A stretch of 64,000 nt of DNA, from the NCBI GenBank assembly GCA_036365455.1, contig JAWQUS010000022.1:3596001-3660000 (forward strand), read 5' to 3'. Origin of the DNA: Macrosoma leucophasiata (Eukaryota; Arthropoda; Insecta; Lepidoptera; Hedylidae). Positions 20,286 through 29,884 of this stretch are shown here, one piece after another; positions within the stretch are counted from its first letter, which is position 1; every line of letters begins with the position of its first letter. The position numbers and the translations under genes were made by a program. The notes beneath the pieces are model-generated. The model was not told the origin of the DNA and did no database searches. It saw only the letters and a list, made by a program, of their open reading frames with translations.

Positions 20286-20720
20286 TAGCTGTTGCTTGCG
20301 GTTTCGCCCACGTGTGTTAGCATAATCATTATAATTAGTGTTTTATTGATGTCCAATAGTGTAATAAGTCGATAAGATTACCGGCAATACCTTTCGCATT
20401 GCCGGCATTTAGAAATGGAGGAGGTTTGATAAGCAGGGCTTATAAAATAAGGCGAATGTTGGCAAGGGGCATTGGTGTGCCGACTTCGGTAACGACAAGT
20501 TGTGATTAAGTGATTCATAAGTTGATCAGAATAAAAAGGTGAATTGTTGAAGTGTGCAGAGTTTCCTTTCTCCTGGACTATATTCCTATACGTGGATGTC
20601 GTTTTATAAATATTTTTCCTGAATTTTCTTTGCTATAAACCTCACGGAGCCCGAGACCTTTCCAACGAATGCAAAACAGTGGAAATCGGTCAGGAAGGAA
20701 AACCCGATTTATTTTTATAT
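20286..20720 (+). repeat. N-repeat (AGCTGTTGC...GGAAAACCCG), interrupted
   Basis: Same unit as 21366-21544 and 44558-44745: 'agctgttgcccgcggcttcg', 'cctcacggagcccgagacc', 'aggaaggaaaacccg'. A 274-bp insertion (20316-20589) separates the first 25 bp from the rest. A widespread lepidopteran repeat of uncertain class. Confidence 0.75.
20316..20589 (+). mobile_element. Probable solo LTR, 274 bp, 5-bp TSD
   Basis: Begins TGTTAGCATAATC, contains a TATA-box-like CTTATAAAATAAGG (about 20448-20461) and AATAAAA (about 20530), and is flanked by ACGTG (20311-20315, 20590-20594). A 5-bp TSD, promoter and polyadenylation signals fit a small (copia-like) LTR. The 3' end (...CCTAT) is not a canonical CA, so the class is uncertain. 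Confidence 0.5.
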
Positions 20721-21040
20721 TTTAAATATTGAATTTTCTTAAAACTACTTTTAAACGCGTTTATTTTACTCATGCTATTAATCCTCATCAAAATAAATTA
20801 TTTCATCAAAGTACAGTATAAGTACCAAAATAATATTTGGTCTTTGAATTATTAAAATTGGACGTTTTATTTTGAAGTAGGTAATGGTGAATGGAAGGAA
20901 ATGGCGGGTCGCTAGTAGGTAATTAATATAAAGTTGAAGAGTTTGTATGTGTGTTGTTTGTTTGTTTGAACGCGCCAATCTCAGGAAGGTAGGTTTATCT
21001 ACTACTGGACCGATGCAAAAAATTCTTTCAGTTTTATTAA
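20721..21040. other. Unassigned, partly an old LINE-tail-like repeat
   Basis: 20935-21040 ('gaacgcgcc...ctactggaccgatg') resembles other dispersed lepidopteran repeats into which the next SINE is inserted. The rest is unassigned. Confidence 0.35.
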
Positions 21041-21256
21041 TTTTTTTTTTTTTTTTAAATACTCTTACACTCACAGCCCCACAGTAGGTATAAACCTGTG
21101 TCGTGGGTACCGTTGTACACATACAACACATACACAAACACCCAGACCCGGAACAAATATCTGTAGGCCATACAAATATTTGTCCCGGTGCGGGGATCGA
21201 ACCCGCGACCCTTCGAATCAAACGGTCATCTCACACCGCTGGACTAACCGGGTCGT
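21041..21256 (-). repeat. tRNA-derived SINE with poly(A), third family
   Basis: On the minus strand, a tRNA-like head (about 21254-21182) has acceptor-like CCCGG/CCGGG pairing, A box TTAGTCCAGCGG and B box GGTTCGATCCC. It is followed by a ~130-bp body and poly(A) (T-run 21041-21056). Not related to the B-SINE head. Its boxes and tail are intact, so it could have been transcribed by RNA polymerase III. Confidence 0.82.
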
Positions 21257-21365
21257 CAAAAAAAATAAAAATCGCTTGTTCCAAGCACTATCCCGATTTA
21301 CACTTGAACTTGTTTATTCTATAGAAACGGAGTGTTAACTTCGTTATTAAAATGTTATTAATAAC

Positions 21366-21544
21366 GAGCTGTTACCTGCGGCTTCGCTCGCGTGGATGTT
21401 GTTTTATAATCCTGAATATATCTTTGCTATAAACCTCACGGAGCCCGAGACCTTTCCAACGAATGCAAAACCGTGGAAATCGGTTGGTGCGTTCTGGAGT
21501 TATAGCGTCAGGAAGGAAAACCCGACTTATTTTTATATTATAGA
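21366..21544 (+). repeat. N-repeat, uninterrupted
   Basis: Continuous copy from 'agctgttacctgcggcttcg' to 'ggaaggaaaacccgac' and an AT-rich tail; serves as the empty-site reference for 20286-20720. Confidence 0.78.
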
Positions 21545-21778
21545 TAGCTGACCCGGCAAACTTCGTATTGCCTCAGAATAAAAATATGATAGATACGGAC
21601 TATTTGTATGGGAAAATGAAATGGTGGTTTTTACAATTTCCCTTCAATTTCTTCATATTTTCTTACCTTTTAAGCATTCCCTGGACTTCCAAAAATCATT
21701 CAAAATCAATATTAGCCAAATCGGTCCAGCCATTCACGCGTGATGCCATGACCAAGGAAAACGGTTTGCATTTTTAGA
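21545..21778 (+). repeat. O-repeat, uninterrupted
   Basis: From AGCTGACCCGGCAAACTTCG to 'gaccaaggaaaacggtttgc', the complete unit interrupted at 22-500. Confidence 0.75.
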
Positions 21779-21949
21779 TTACGAAGAGGCCTCGAACTGA
21801 CAATACAATTCTTACATCGGGACTAACGCTCACTTAATGGCAACCCATTTATTTTAAAAGTAAAAACCGGTTAAGTGCGTGTCAGACCACGCGCAGTGTA
21901 GGGTTCCGTAGTTACAGAGTAAGAGATGTAATTAAAAAAATATATATTT

Positions 21950-22552
21950 TGAATGAATGAATGAATGAATACACTTTATTGTATGAATGTACCAGAAAAT
22001 TTACAACAGATATTATACAAAATAGCAATTAGTACAAAAGGCGGCCTTATCGCAAAGCTGCGATTTCTTCCAGACAACCTTCGGGTCAGGAATAATAAAA
22101 AAAAAAAAAGAAAATTTAACGTCGGTAGGGTGTACTAATCACACAAATATTTATAAATATTACAAACTTAACCAAAGTGGTAATGACCATTTGTCAGCAG
22201 GATAAAAAAGAAAAAAGTTCGGGTTCAGGGAAATTAAGAAAAAGGGGATAGCAAGTGAGGAGTTAGAGAGATAAGTAGTATTGTATGACTTTATTTTTAA
22301 AGGAAAGAATTGATTGAGCTTGACGAATTGTGATAGGTAAATTGTTCCACAAGTGGACAGCTTCTACAGTAAAAGATTTCGCATAGAATTGGGATGAATG
22401 TGAAGGAAAGTGAAGTCGAAGGTTTTTAGAAGATCGTAAGGGAAGGGTTTGAGAGGAACAAAAAAACTGGAAGCGTTCTTTAAGATAAGGTGGAGCATTT
22501 GGATTGAATTGCACGCAGTATAAGAATGAAAGATTGTGTGTATCACGACCTG
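21950..22552 (-). mobile_element. CR1/L2-like LINE 3' end with (GAAT)n tail
   Basis: Minus-strand codons (22550-22263) read SFTVEAVHLWNNLPITIRQ and the C-terminal end. The 3' UTR holds 'aggttgtctggaag' and stem-loop ATCGCA-GCTT-TGCGAT (22049-22064). The tail is a GAAT microsatellite at 21950-21970. 5'-truncated. A fragment of a D-type repeat ('agtgcgtgtcagaccacgcg') precedes it at 21865-21920. Confidence 0.8.
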
Positions 22553-22600
22553 ACTCAGTGACCTGGGTCAGTGAAACTGAAAAGTCTATTATATCGGTTG

Positions 22601-22806
22601 CCTAACTAGCATAGTTGGTAATAGATGGCGCTGCTGCTACCATAAAGCAATGCAATAGATGTGAAGGAAAGATTTGACAAATCGGGCAGGACTTCAGTAG
22701 CTCAATTGGAAGAGCGGCTGGACTAGATTCCCAGTAGGCCGCGAGTTCGAGTCTCGCCTGAAGTCAAATTTTTCTTTTCAATTTTCTCCAAAAATAAAAT
22801 AAAATT
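22601..22806 (+). repeat. SINE with internal tRNA-like domain (L family)
   Basis: An ~89-bp leader ('agcatagttgg...gatggcgctgctgctacc') precedes a tRNA-like domain at 22690-22765: 8-bp acceptor GACTTCAG/CTGAAGTC, D arm GCTC/GAGC, and a perfect T arm GCGAG-TTCGAGT-CTCGC. The anticodon arm is imperfect. The tail is 'aaatttttcttttcaatttt' plus A-rich DNA. The same unit with a 12-bp TSD is at 38917-39114. Probably not a functional tRNA gene. Confidence 0.78.
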
Positions 22807-22940
22807 TAGTGATTTTCACGAAATTCTATTGTATTTTAGATGTGATCGCAAAACCTTGAGTCGGTAAGATTAATTGCTGACCTTCTAAAAACATTTTACG
22901 ACAATCAGGTATCCGTGATTTCGGAACGTACGTTAAAAGT

Positions 22941-23140
22941 AGCATTGCGCCTGTATTCAACCAAGGGGTAGGCAACCAAGCAAACACCCACGATAAACCT
23001 GTCAATTTTTGTCACGTGTAATTGGCGGTGAGCCTATTGACATCTCCAGGAACATTGCCAAACTCCTAGGATGGCACTGGAAAAAGTGCCAATAGCATTT
23101 AAACCTCAACCCGGAGACCAAACAATGAACCCGTATGTAC
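22941..23140 (-). repeat. B-SINE, strongly diverged
   Basis: Only landmarks remain ('aaggggtaggc', 'aaacacccacgat', 'cctattgacatctccagg'). An old copy. Confidence 0.55.
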
Positions 23141-23207
23141 CTTATGATTTTTATGTCATTATGTGGTCGATCGTCAATTTTAGTTGCCTATTTATTATTA
23201 TTATAAC

Positions 23208-23497
23208 ATAACTTCACGCCTGTAATCCCCGAAGGGGTAGGCAGAGGTAAATGCATGCATTCAAGCATACATGCAAACACCCACGATTCGCCGGTTACGT
23301 TTTGGCCCATGTAACAGGTGGCGAGCCTGTTGACAAACTTCGAGATACTGGGAAATTTCCAGAAAATGGAAAAACCCAGTAGAACCAGAGATAAAGGACT
23401 TTACACCATTATCTCTGATAACCCCCTACCCGGGCATCGAACCAATGACCTCAGCGTAGTAGTAGTGGCCTGCTACCACTAGGCTACCGAGGCAGTT
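23208..23497 (-). repeat. B-SINE, full length
   Basis: From 'aacttcacgcctgtaatcc' to 'ctaccactaggctaccgagg' with head boxes intact and a small deletion after 'cgagcctgttgac'. Confidence 0.86.
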
Positions 23498-23620
23498 TAT
23501 AATTTATTATTATTAAAAATTAAAGCAAATTGAAAAGAAAAATTATACTTCCGGCAGTAATCGAACCTGCGACCTCAGGATAACCAGTCCAGCTTTACCA
23601 CTGGGCTACCGAAGACGAGC
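23498..23620 (-). repeat. L-family SINE variant with a different tRNA-like head
   Basis: On the minus strand 23615-23548 reads a tRNA-like CTTCGGTAGCCCAGTGG...GCAGGTTCGATTAC...GGAAG, with A and B boxes and paired CTTC/GAAG ends. It is followed by 'aatttttcttttcaattt', the tail of the L family at 22601. So a different tRNA-like head is joined to the same tail. Confidence 0.65.
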
Positions 23621-23691
23621 GTCGAATTTATCTATCCATGCTTGATTTAACCGATGTGGGAATTAAGATACCCATGCTGATCCTGAATGAC

Positions 23692-23986
23692 TGGTGGTAG
23701 AGCTCCAGTGACGGAGCTCACAGGCGTAGGCACCATCACTTTACTTAATTTACTTGCCGATAGATCTACCATCTACCGTGTTCAGCACGATCGTGTTCCG
23801 ATCAAGTGGTGATGTACGGGCCTGTAATTTCCGGCACAGAGGCAAAACACCTTTGGCCTCAGGAGTGGTAACGCATCTGCATTTTGACCTTGGTCTTTGT
23901 GTAGGTGTCGATAATCTGCAGTCATCACTTAACATCAATGTGAACTACATGCTTGTTTGCCACTTCCATTACATAAAAAAAAACTT
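23692..23986 (+). repeat. A-repeat, full length
   Basis: Complete body and A-run, a few more differences than the cleanest copies. Confidence 0.86.
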
Positions 23987-24325
23987 AATTCTTGGCATGT
24001 GTTATTGCAATAAATAAAAATATAAAGAAGGCTGTTTTTTTTTGTAAAGCTGAAACACGCGTTTAAAAGCCGCGAACATATGCCAGTTTAAAATAAAAGA
24101 CTAGACAATGAGTCATTAAATATTTATTAATACTACAAGGCCACACACAGTGCCAAGGTTGACTGTGTTTGTAAACTAAACTGGCCAAGCACGAGTCGGT
24201 ATTGGGTCCAAATAATAGACACTGCTAAGTACCTACTTATAGAAGACTTAAACTTAACGTCTACTGGTGGTAGAGCTCCCGTGACGGATCTCGCGTGCGT
24301 AGGCACCACCGCATTATCTTATATA

Positions 24326-25587
24326 ATAGGTTGGGGAAAAAGTTTCTTAGCATTTTTTTAGATAATTCAAAACATTTTTTAATATTGTTTATTTATATTC
24401 AACTAAAGTATGTATGTACCATTTTGTTCGATAACTTTTTGCCATCTTGTAGGTAGGGACATGATCCCATTGCTATAAAAAATTTGGGACTTCTCATCAA
24501 AATACCGCGACAAGTGGATTTGGCAGTCCTCTCGTGATGTTAACCTAACATTGCATAAAGAATTCTGAATAGACCGAAACAGGTGGAAATCTGAAGGTGC
24601 AAGGTCAGGACTATACGGCGGATGCATTAACACCTCCCAGCCAAACTCTCTTAATTTTTGCTGAGTGGCTATAGATGTGTTATCATGATGAAACACCACA
24701 CCCCATCTGTTGATCAATTCCGGCCGCTTTCTTTCAACTTCTTGCTTTAATCTCATCAGTTGTTCGCAGTAGAGTTCAGAATCGATAGTCCTGCCTGGTG
24801 GTAATAGCTCATAATGAATAATGCCCTTCCAATCCCACCACACACACAACATCACCTTATTGTGAGTTAACCCGGGTTTCGCCACAGTCTGTGAAGCCTG
24901 ACCGGCCTTTGACCACGACCTTTTTCGCACGTTCTTGTCGTACGTGATCCACTTTTCATCACCAGTTATCAGCTTCTTTAAAAATGATTCGGTTTCATTA
25001 CGTCGTAATAAAGAATCACAAATGAGTACACGGTTCATTAGGTTTCTCTCAGTGAGCTCGTGAGGTACCCAAATATCGAGCTTTTTTTTGTACCCAGCTT
25101 TTTTCAAATGCGCCAAAGCTGTTTTGTGATCAATTCTCAGTTCTTCAGCTACGTCGTAACTACTGATATGTCGATCTTGCTCCACTTTTTCAAAAATGGC
25201 ATCCATTTTATCAGTAATAGGACGACCAGAGCGAGGTGCATCTTTGACATCAAAATTTCCGGATTGAAAACGCTTAAACCAAATTTGTGCTACTCCCACA
25301 GACATTGCACTAGGTCCATAAACATCGCAATTTTTTTCGCGGCTTGCGTTGCATTTTTACCTTTTTTGTAGTAAAATTTTAAAATGTATCATTAGATTCA
25401 CTCATCTTGACAGTACGAAAAACAAATGAAAATCACACATTTGCCAAATTTGAATTTGGAATTATGTTCTTTAAAATTTTAACTTTCAATGATACCAAAA
25501 CCAGCCAGATACAAATACTACAGCCAACGAGATTTTATTACAAGTTCATACATACAATAATGCGAAAAGACTTTTTCCCCAACCTAA
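24326..25587 (-). mobile_element. mariner-family DNA transposon, 1262 bp
   Basis: The left end ATAGGTTGGGGAAAAAGTTT and reversed right end TTAGGTTGGGGAAAAAGTCT are terminal inverted repeats of about 28 bp with TA on both sides (24324-24325, 25588-25589). The size, TIR and a mariner transposase frame on the minus strand identify the family; the product resembles irritans-like mariners. It sits in P-gene intron 3, same strand as the gene. Confidence 0.93.
24403..25405 (-). pseudogene. Mariner transposase, frameshifted and with altered catalytic spacing
   Basis: An open frame of 300 codons (25305-24403) carries the HTH end 'GVAQIWFKRFQSG', 'GRP' linker, 'WVPHEL', first catalytic Asp in TGDEKW (residue 116), second in HHDN (208) and third in SPDLAPSD (239). 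Only 30 residues separate the last two Asp, not the 34 of mariners, because four codons after HHDN are missing. The expected start (MSESN-like ATG at 25405) is cut from this frame by a stop and by a one-base loss near 'aaaattgcgatg'. The enzyme is therefore almost certainly inactive, although most of the domain is preserved. It starts 5' of the HTH and ends at a normal 'WQKVIEQNGTYIL'. Confidence 0.9.
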
Positions 25588-25589
25588 TA

Positions 25590-26100
25590 TATATGTATGT
25601 ATCTTCACGCCAGGTCCCTAATGGGGTAGGCAGAGAGTGTAGAGCGCCAGATATCCCGGTTCTGACAAACCTCTCGTGCCTCGTCTACCTTCATCATACT
25701 CTTCATACATGCACGCCGATTCCTAAAACTTTGGATCCCACCATCAGACAGAACTCGACCTATTTGGTCATGGTAGGTCAGTCTTGGTCTTCCTGGGCCT
25801 CTGCAACCATCCACATTCGCATTGTATATCTGTTTAGTCATTCGCTCATTCGACATTCTTTCTTTATGTCCGAACCATCGGAGCATGCCTTTTTTCATTT
25901 TTACACCTATACTATCATTCACACAAAGTCTCTTTCTTACATCTTCATTACGAACGCGATCGGTGAGTGATACACCGCAGATCTTGCGCAAAGATCTCAT
26001 CTCGACCGCGTTCAACTTACTTTCATGCTCTTTCCTGCATACCCAGCTCTCGCTTCCATATAAAAGCGTTGGGGTAAGTACAGCATTATGTACAGCTAGT
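25590..26100 (-). mobile_element. RTE-like LINE 3' end
   Basis: An uninterrupted minus-strand frame (about 26098-25606) reads TPTLLYGSESWVCRKEHESK, then EMRSLRKICGVSLTDRVRNED, WFGHKERMSNERMTKQIYN, GCRGPGRPRLTYHDQIGRV and 'WRSTLSAYPIRDLA' with a stop. This is the C-terminal part of an RTE-type protein. The 3' end is 'cgtgaagatacatac...' with TA-rich simple repeats. Other fragments: 30325-30370, 36885-36930, 51288-51400, 53418-53597 with 61703-61795, and 61957-62268. Confidence 0.82.
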
Positions 26101-26514
26101 CGATATACTTGCCGCTAAATGGTAGTGTTTAGCACTATCGTGTTCCGGTCAGGTGGTAATGTACGGCCCTGTAATCTAAGATGTTATGCCTCTGTGCCGG
26201 AAATTACAGGGCCAAGACCAAGACCACTCCTGAGTTAGGCCTCAGGAGTGGTAATCTGCATTTTGACCTGCGTCTTTGTGTTAGTGTCTATAGGCTGCAG
26301 GCATCACTTAACATGACTGTATGTTTATTTGCCACTACCATTACATAAAAAAAAGACAGCGCACACAGAATGTCACAGAAAGGTAGCACGTAGGGTTACG
26401 ACCTACAACAATCGTGAAATTTGTCGTCGCACTAACTACTGCTCGCTCGCTTGCTCGCAACCTCACTGTTGAAGTTTATTCAACTGCCTCTCGAGGGGGG
26501 GGGGGGTGATGGTT

Positions 26515-26620
26515 GACGCGAGGAAATCGGGCGGGACGTTGAAGCGTCTATTTTATACGTAGTATAGGAGAGACTCTTCGACGTACGTAGTATTATATTT
26601 ATAGCCGATTGAATGCCAAG
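26515..26620 (+). repeat. G-repeat fragment
   Basis: 'aatcgggcgggacgttgaagcg' and 'tacgtagtat' in G-repeat order, next to a run of 13 G at about 26496-26508. Confidence 0.6.
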
Positions 26621-27380
26621 AAAAGCGCAGAGTGCACGGGCCGTCACGCCCGTTCCTTTCCTTGTCTTTTCCATATTATTATTTCAAAAAGTCGTTACGT
26701 ACAATTAACATTAGCCGCGAGGCTACCTTACTTATATCATAGAATTTTTGCCGTTTTCATATATTTTTTATTGCTGCCCCTCTCCTATTCAACTAAGCGT
26801 GTTGTTATATAGCCAATAGCTTTCCTCGAATGGACTATCTATCTTACATTAAAAGAATTGGACCACTGCCCTTCCTCCTCACGGCTGCCCACCGGCTTTG
26901 CACAATGTGCGCGCAGTACCTACTCGATCATCATTTTGCTGTGATGTTATTTTAAAACTGCGATAGCTCCCAAGATATTCATTTAAACCGAATGATGTCT
27001 AAAGAAGGAAATTTTGTTTTAAATTAAATGGGATGAATAACGTAGTTATTTGGATAAGCATTCGAATGTACGAAATGGATTTGTAAACAATTTCTTATGA
27101 CCGGTCCTTTGGGACGAAGACGTTTTTCGATTTCGGCCGAAAGGACCACAGTCCATTCTTTTTGTTCCATTCGGAGTAAGTACCCTGATATCGGGATGTT
27201 AATTACAACACCTTCGCAAATAATGCATTTTTTTAGAACAAATTTGGTTAGCATATTAAAGTTTGTAGGGAGCTAACCTTAAAAGACATATTTATGCTGT
27301 CGCGGACTTTTTTTAGAACTCTTAGCGCCCTAACGCACAAGCTGTTAGCCGCGGGAGCGGGTAACCGCGCGGCTCACCGA
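26621..27380. other. Intron sequence, mostly unassigned
   Basis: 26745-26860 ('tttttgccgttttcatat...gaatggactatctatc') resembles a dispersed LINE-tail repeat (compare 53209-53395). The rest shows nothing recognisable. Confidence 0.4.
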
Positions 27381-27456
27381 TTTTACAATTTAATATGCAA
27401 CCGCCTGTTATGTATAGTGCGTACAATAACAGGCGATTGCATATTAAACTGTAAAA
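27381..27456. repeat. Inverted repeat, 31-bp arms, 14-nt loop
   Basis: Left arm 27381-27411 (TTTTACAATTTAATATGCAA...) pairs with 27426-27456 with two mismatches. Possibly the core of a small foldback element. Confidence 0.8.
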
Positions 27457-27611
27457 GCGGCAGTCAGCGGGAACAATTCTATCAAACATGATTTTTATTA
27501 GCACGCTTAAAATCAGTTGATGAATTTGTCCGGTTTTTTAACAATTAAATATAAAATTAAAGTTTTAATTTAACCGGAACGATTTGACGACGGCCGAACG
27601 TGACATGCAAT

Positions 27612-27904
27612 CATAGAGCAACACCGGAGGGGAGTAGCCATATGCAGGCTTTCCCCTCTGTCAAAATACAAGCCCAAATGGGCCTATACCTGTCGCCTAG
27701 ATGTTTAAATGTGTGCGTGAAATTGTTTCTGTATTTTGTTTAAGTCAAGGTGTGAGTTTCGTAGTAATAGACGATTTTTGTAGTGTGCGTGTGTGTCGCA
27801 CGCATTTCTCCCCGCAAAAAATGACAGACTGTTTTGCATCGGTAATAAACGCTATGGCTACATCCCTCCAGTCCGCCGCGACTGGTGGCCCGTGTTGCTC
27901 TATG
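27612..27904. mobile_element. hAT-type MITE (H family) with 8-bp TSD
   Basis: Ends CATAGAGCAACAC and GTGTTGCTCTATG, flanked by CATGCAAT (27604-27611, 27905-27912). The left TIR has an internal deletion relative to 11203. Confidence 0.9.
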
Positions 27905-27929
27905 CATGCAATAAACTAGGTAAGTACCT

Positions 27930-27993
27930 TTTTTTTATTTAAAGAAAAATGGAAAGAAAAATTTGACTTCAGGCGAGACTCGAACTCGATAAG
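27930..27993 (-). repeat. L-family SINE, 5'-truncated, 9-bp TSD
   Basis: Contains the T-arm end and tail of the L unit in reverse ('aaatttgacttcaggcgaga'), flanked by TAAGTACCT at 27921-27929 and 27994-28002. Shows that short 3' pieces of this family are inserted by retrotransposition. Confidence 0.82.
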
Positions 27994-28082
27994 TAAGTAC
28001 CTACTTGATTTAATTTCATTTTCGGTAAACCTGTTGGTACTCTATATTTTATTTTAAACATCATATCTTTTTTGAGACTTTA

Positions 28083-28237
28083 GTTGTTAAGTCTCTGTGA
28101 CAGTTATTACGGGGCCATACATTACCACCTAACCGGAACACGATAGTGCTGAACACTACCATTTGGCGGCAGATAGATCAGATAATGCGGTGGAGCCTAC
28201 AGCTTCGAAATCCTACACTCAAACTCTACCACTAGTC
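28083..28237 (-). repeat. A-repeat, partial
   Basis: 'gttattacggggccatac' to 'aactctaccactag' with indels; related to the copy at 32818. Confidence 0.7.
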
Positions 28238-28461
28238 AAACCTAAACGTACATGCAACCAAGTCTTAAAAAATCCGGACGATGAGACCACGTTGGCCATC
28301 GCCGCTATGCAAAATCACCTACAGAATCACACTCCACAAACCGCCAACAATACAACGCGCCGACGCGTTTCGCGCCGCGCCCGCCCCTGATCCCGACCTT
28401 ATCCCCGGCCCCGCGAGGCCGATGACATTCCGGTTATCATAAACCGAAAAAAAAAAAAAAA
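28238..28461 (+). repeat. Possible poly(A)-tailed retroposon, GC-rich
   Basis: GC-rich insert ('gacgcgtttcgcgccgcgcc', 'ggccccgcgaggccgatgac') ending 'tcataaaccg' plus a run of 15 A. Base composition contrasts with the surrounding intron. No second copy here, so identity is open. Confidence 0.35.
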
Positions 28462-28479
28462 TTACATGCAACCAGAGAA

Positions 28480-28575
28480 TTCAATGTACTCGTACTTAGA
28501 TGCGTTAGCATTCCTGAGGCGTAAGGTGTTATGCCGCTCTGCCGAAAATTATACGGCCTAATTACCTACATACTA
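28480..28575 (-). repeat. A-repeat fragment
   Basis: 'agatgcgttagcattcctga' to 'gccgaaaattatacggcc'. Confidence 0.6.
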
Positions 28576-28639
28576 TACATGTTGTGAATCATTTTAATTT
28601 AAACAGTAAAGTTATACAATAAAATAAATAAATGCTTAC

Positions 28640-28841
28640 CACATTCCTTCTCGTAAAGTTGTCTAAATGGTGCCAATTCAGGATCATACTTGATCTTCTT
28701 CGGCAATCCCAGCCAGACCTGAAGAGCCTCAGCAGTCAATTCCCCACTGGAGACCAGGGAGTACTGGCTCCTGCTCAACTCAGGAGTCGGTTGTTTCTTC
28801 GAGGAAGCCCAGTCTTTAACACTGTTCACAATTTTTTCCAT
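28640..28841 (-). CDS. Candidate P protein exon 3 or alternative first coding exon
   Basis: The minus-strand frame from ATG at 28841 reads MEKIVNSVKDWASS, then SSGELTAEALQVWLGL and PELAPFRQLYEKEC, and ends at a good donor (GTAAGC) in phase 1. That is exactly what exon 4 (two bases GT) needs. An in-frame stop lies 18 bp upstream of the ATG and no AG separates them, so from the ATG it would be a first coding exon. Alternatively, an internal acceptor AG at 28771-28772 gives a phase-2 entry that fits exon 2 (TT|G). I do not recognise a domain. Membership of the P gene is inferred from phase, strand and position. Confidence 0.6.
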
Positions 28842-28859
28842 TATGACCGAAACATTAGG

Positions 28860-29072
28860 TTATTTGGTTTGACAGGTCTGCGGTTTCGAATTAAATACTC
28901 TTTGGATGGAGTTAGGCTGTTTACAGATTGTTGGACTGTGATAGTAGATAACAAATCTATGGTGATAAATAAAATTATTTTATCCAATGATTTTTATTTA
29001 ATCTTTCGTCCGGAAATGTGTTTAACATATTTAATTGTTTGGCAGAACGACTTTTGCCGGGTCAGCTAGTAC
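28860..29072 (-). repeat. O-type repeat, reverse, diverged
   Basis: The right edge reads 'cttttgccgggtcagctagt', the reverse of the O-repeat start. The remainder is only weakly similar. Confidence 0.45.
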
Positions 29073-29169
29073 TTAAAAATACGAAAAACAATTCTTCTGT
29101 CCGAATCGGTCAGTGAAAAAAGAAAAACCTAAAATTAAAATGTGTCAAATGGACAAGTGCGTCCGAGTC

Positions 29170-29690
29170 GTCAGCTACTCTTCACTTACCATCAATGTGT
29201 ACTATGATGTTTGTCATTTCATTGGCATAAAAAAAACTGATCAATGTGACTGTACATAATTTTTACGTATGCTTAATGGCAAGGTACTTTCATGATACAA
29301 AAAAAAAACGAACCTGGACACAGTAGATATAGCGTCCATTTCAATATCCTGATACATGGTTAATTAATTTCACTTTATTGCACAATTTTATGTTAAAAAT
29401 ATAGACAACCCGCTATGGTGTTTTTACAGTACCTAATGGCGATCTCGAAAAAGATATGTTTTACAGAACCGAAAGTACCTACAAAGAAAGTACAGTCTGT
29501 CTCGCATTTTTGTTATACAATGTTTTTTATTATATTACGAAAATAGTAAACAAGTAGAGTCCAAATGAACGGAAGATGGAAGGATGGACTAGATGAATAG
29601 GTAGCCTTAAGCATCTACACAATAACAAATGGATAAAATGCATATTATCAAGGCATAAAAATGCTAATACAATGCCCGGTAGTAATTAGG
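29170..29690. other. A-repeat scrap and unassigned intron DNA
   Basis: 29170-29238 is an A-repeat 3' end ('accatcaatgtgtac' plus A-run). 29370-29470 ('ttcactttattgcaca...ggcgatctcg') looks like another LINE tail in reverse. The rest is unassigned. Confidence 0.4.
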
Positions 29691-29765
29691 GCGACCGGAG
29701 CGGCCCGGTCAGCCTAACGCCCTAACTCCCTTCCGGACCCTGAATACCGTGTCATATATTAACCG
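29690..29765. repeat. TTAA-MITE remnant
   Basis: 'agggcgaccggagcggcccg' joined directly to 'ggaccctgaataccgtgtca'; internal deletion copy. Confidence 0.65.
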
Positions 29766-29884
29766 CATTAGGCCGATCGTTTAGCCGAACGCTTCCGTCT
29801 ATCGCTTGTTCAGTTTTCAGTACGTATTATAGTACTCTGTGATGCTCACTCGGCTCGCTTGCACGCTCGGTTCAGGCGGAACGT

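Larger units (their letters stand above)
24261..26352 (+). repeat. A-repeat split by mariner and an RTE LINE tail
   Basis: The 5' part 24261-24323 ends in 'caccaccgcattatctta' and the 3' part resumes at about 26103 with 'atatacttgccgct', in the correct order. Between them lie a mariner and an RTE LINE fragment. The 3' part has its own small inverted duplication (26155-26225). Confidence 0.78.

Noticed and set aside
20778..21221. 147-codon minus-strand frame
   Set aside because: Runs through a tRNA-derived SINE and its poly(A) tract (poly-Lys stretch).
22690..22765. Functional tRNA gene
   Set aside because: Acceptor and T arms are perfect but the anticodon arm does not form a normal 5-bp stem with a 7-nt loop, and the sequence recurs inside a SINE with TSDs.
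25407..25970. 187-codon plus-strand frame
   Set aside because: Antisense to the mariner end and the RTE coding region, whose minus-strand frame has the real motifs.
26496..26508. Run of 13 G as a quadruplex or regulatory signal
   Set aside because: A single homopolymer beside a decayed G-repeat; could be slippage or sequencing error, with nothing else to support a function.
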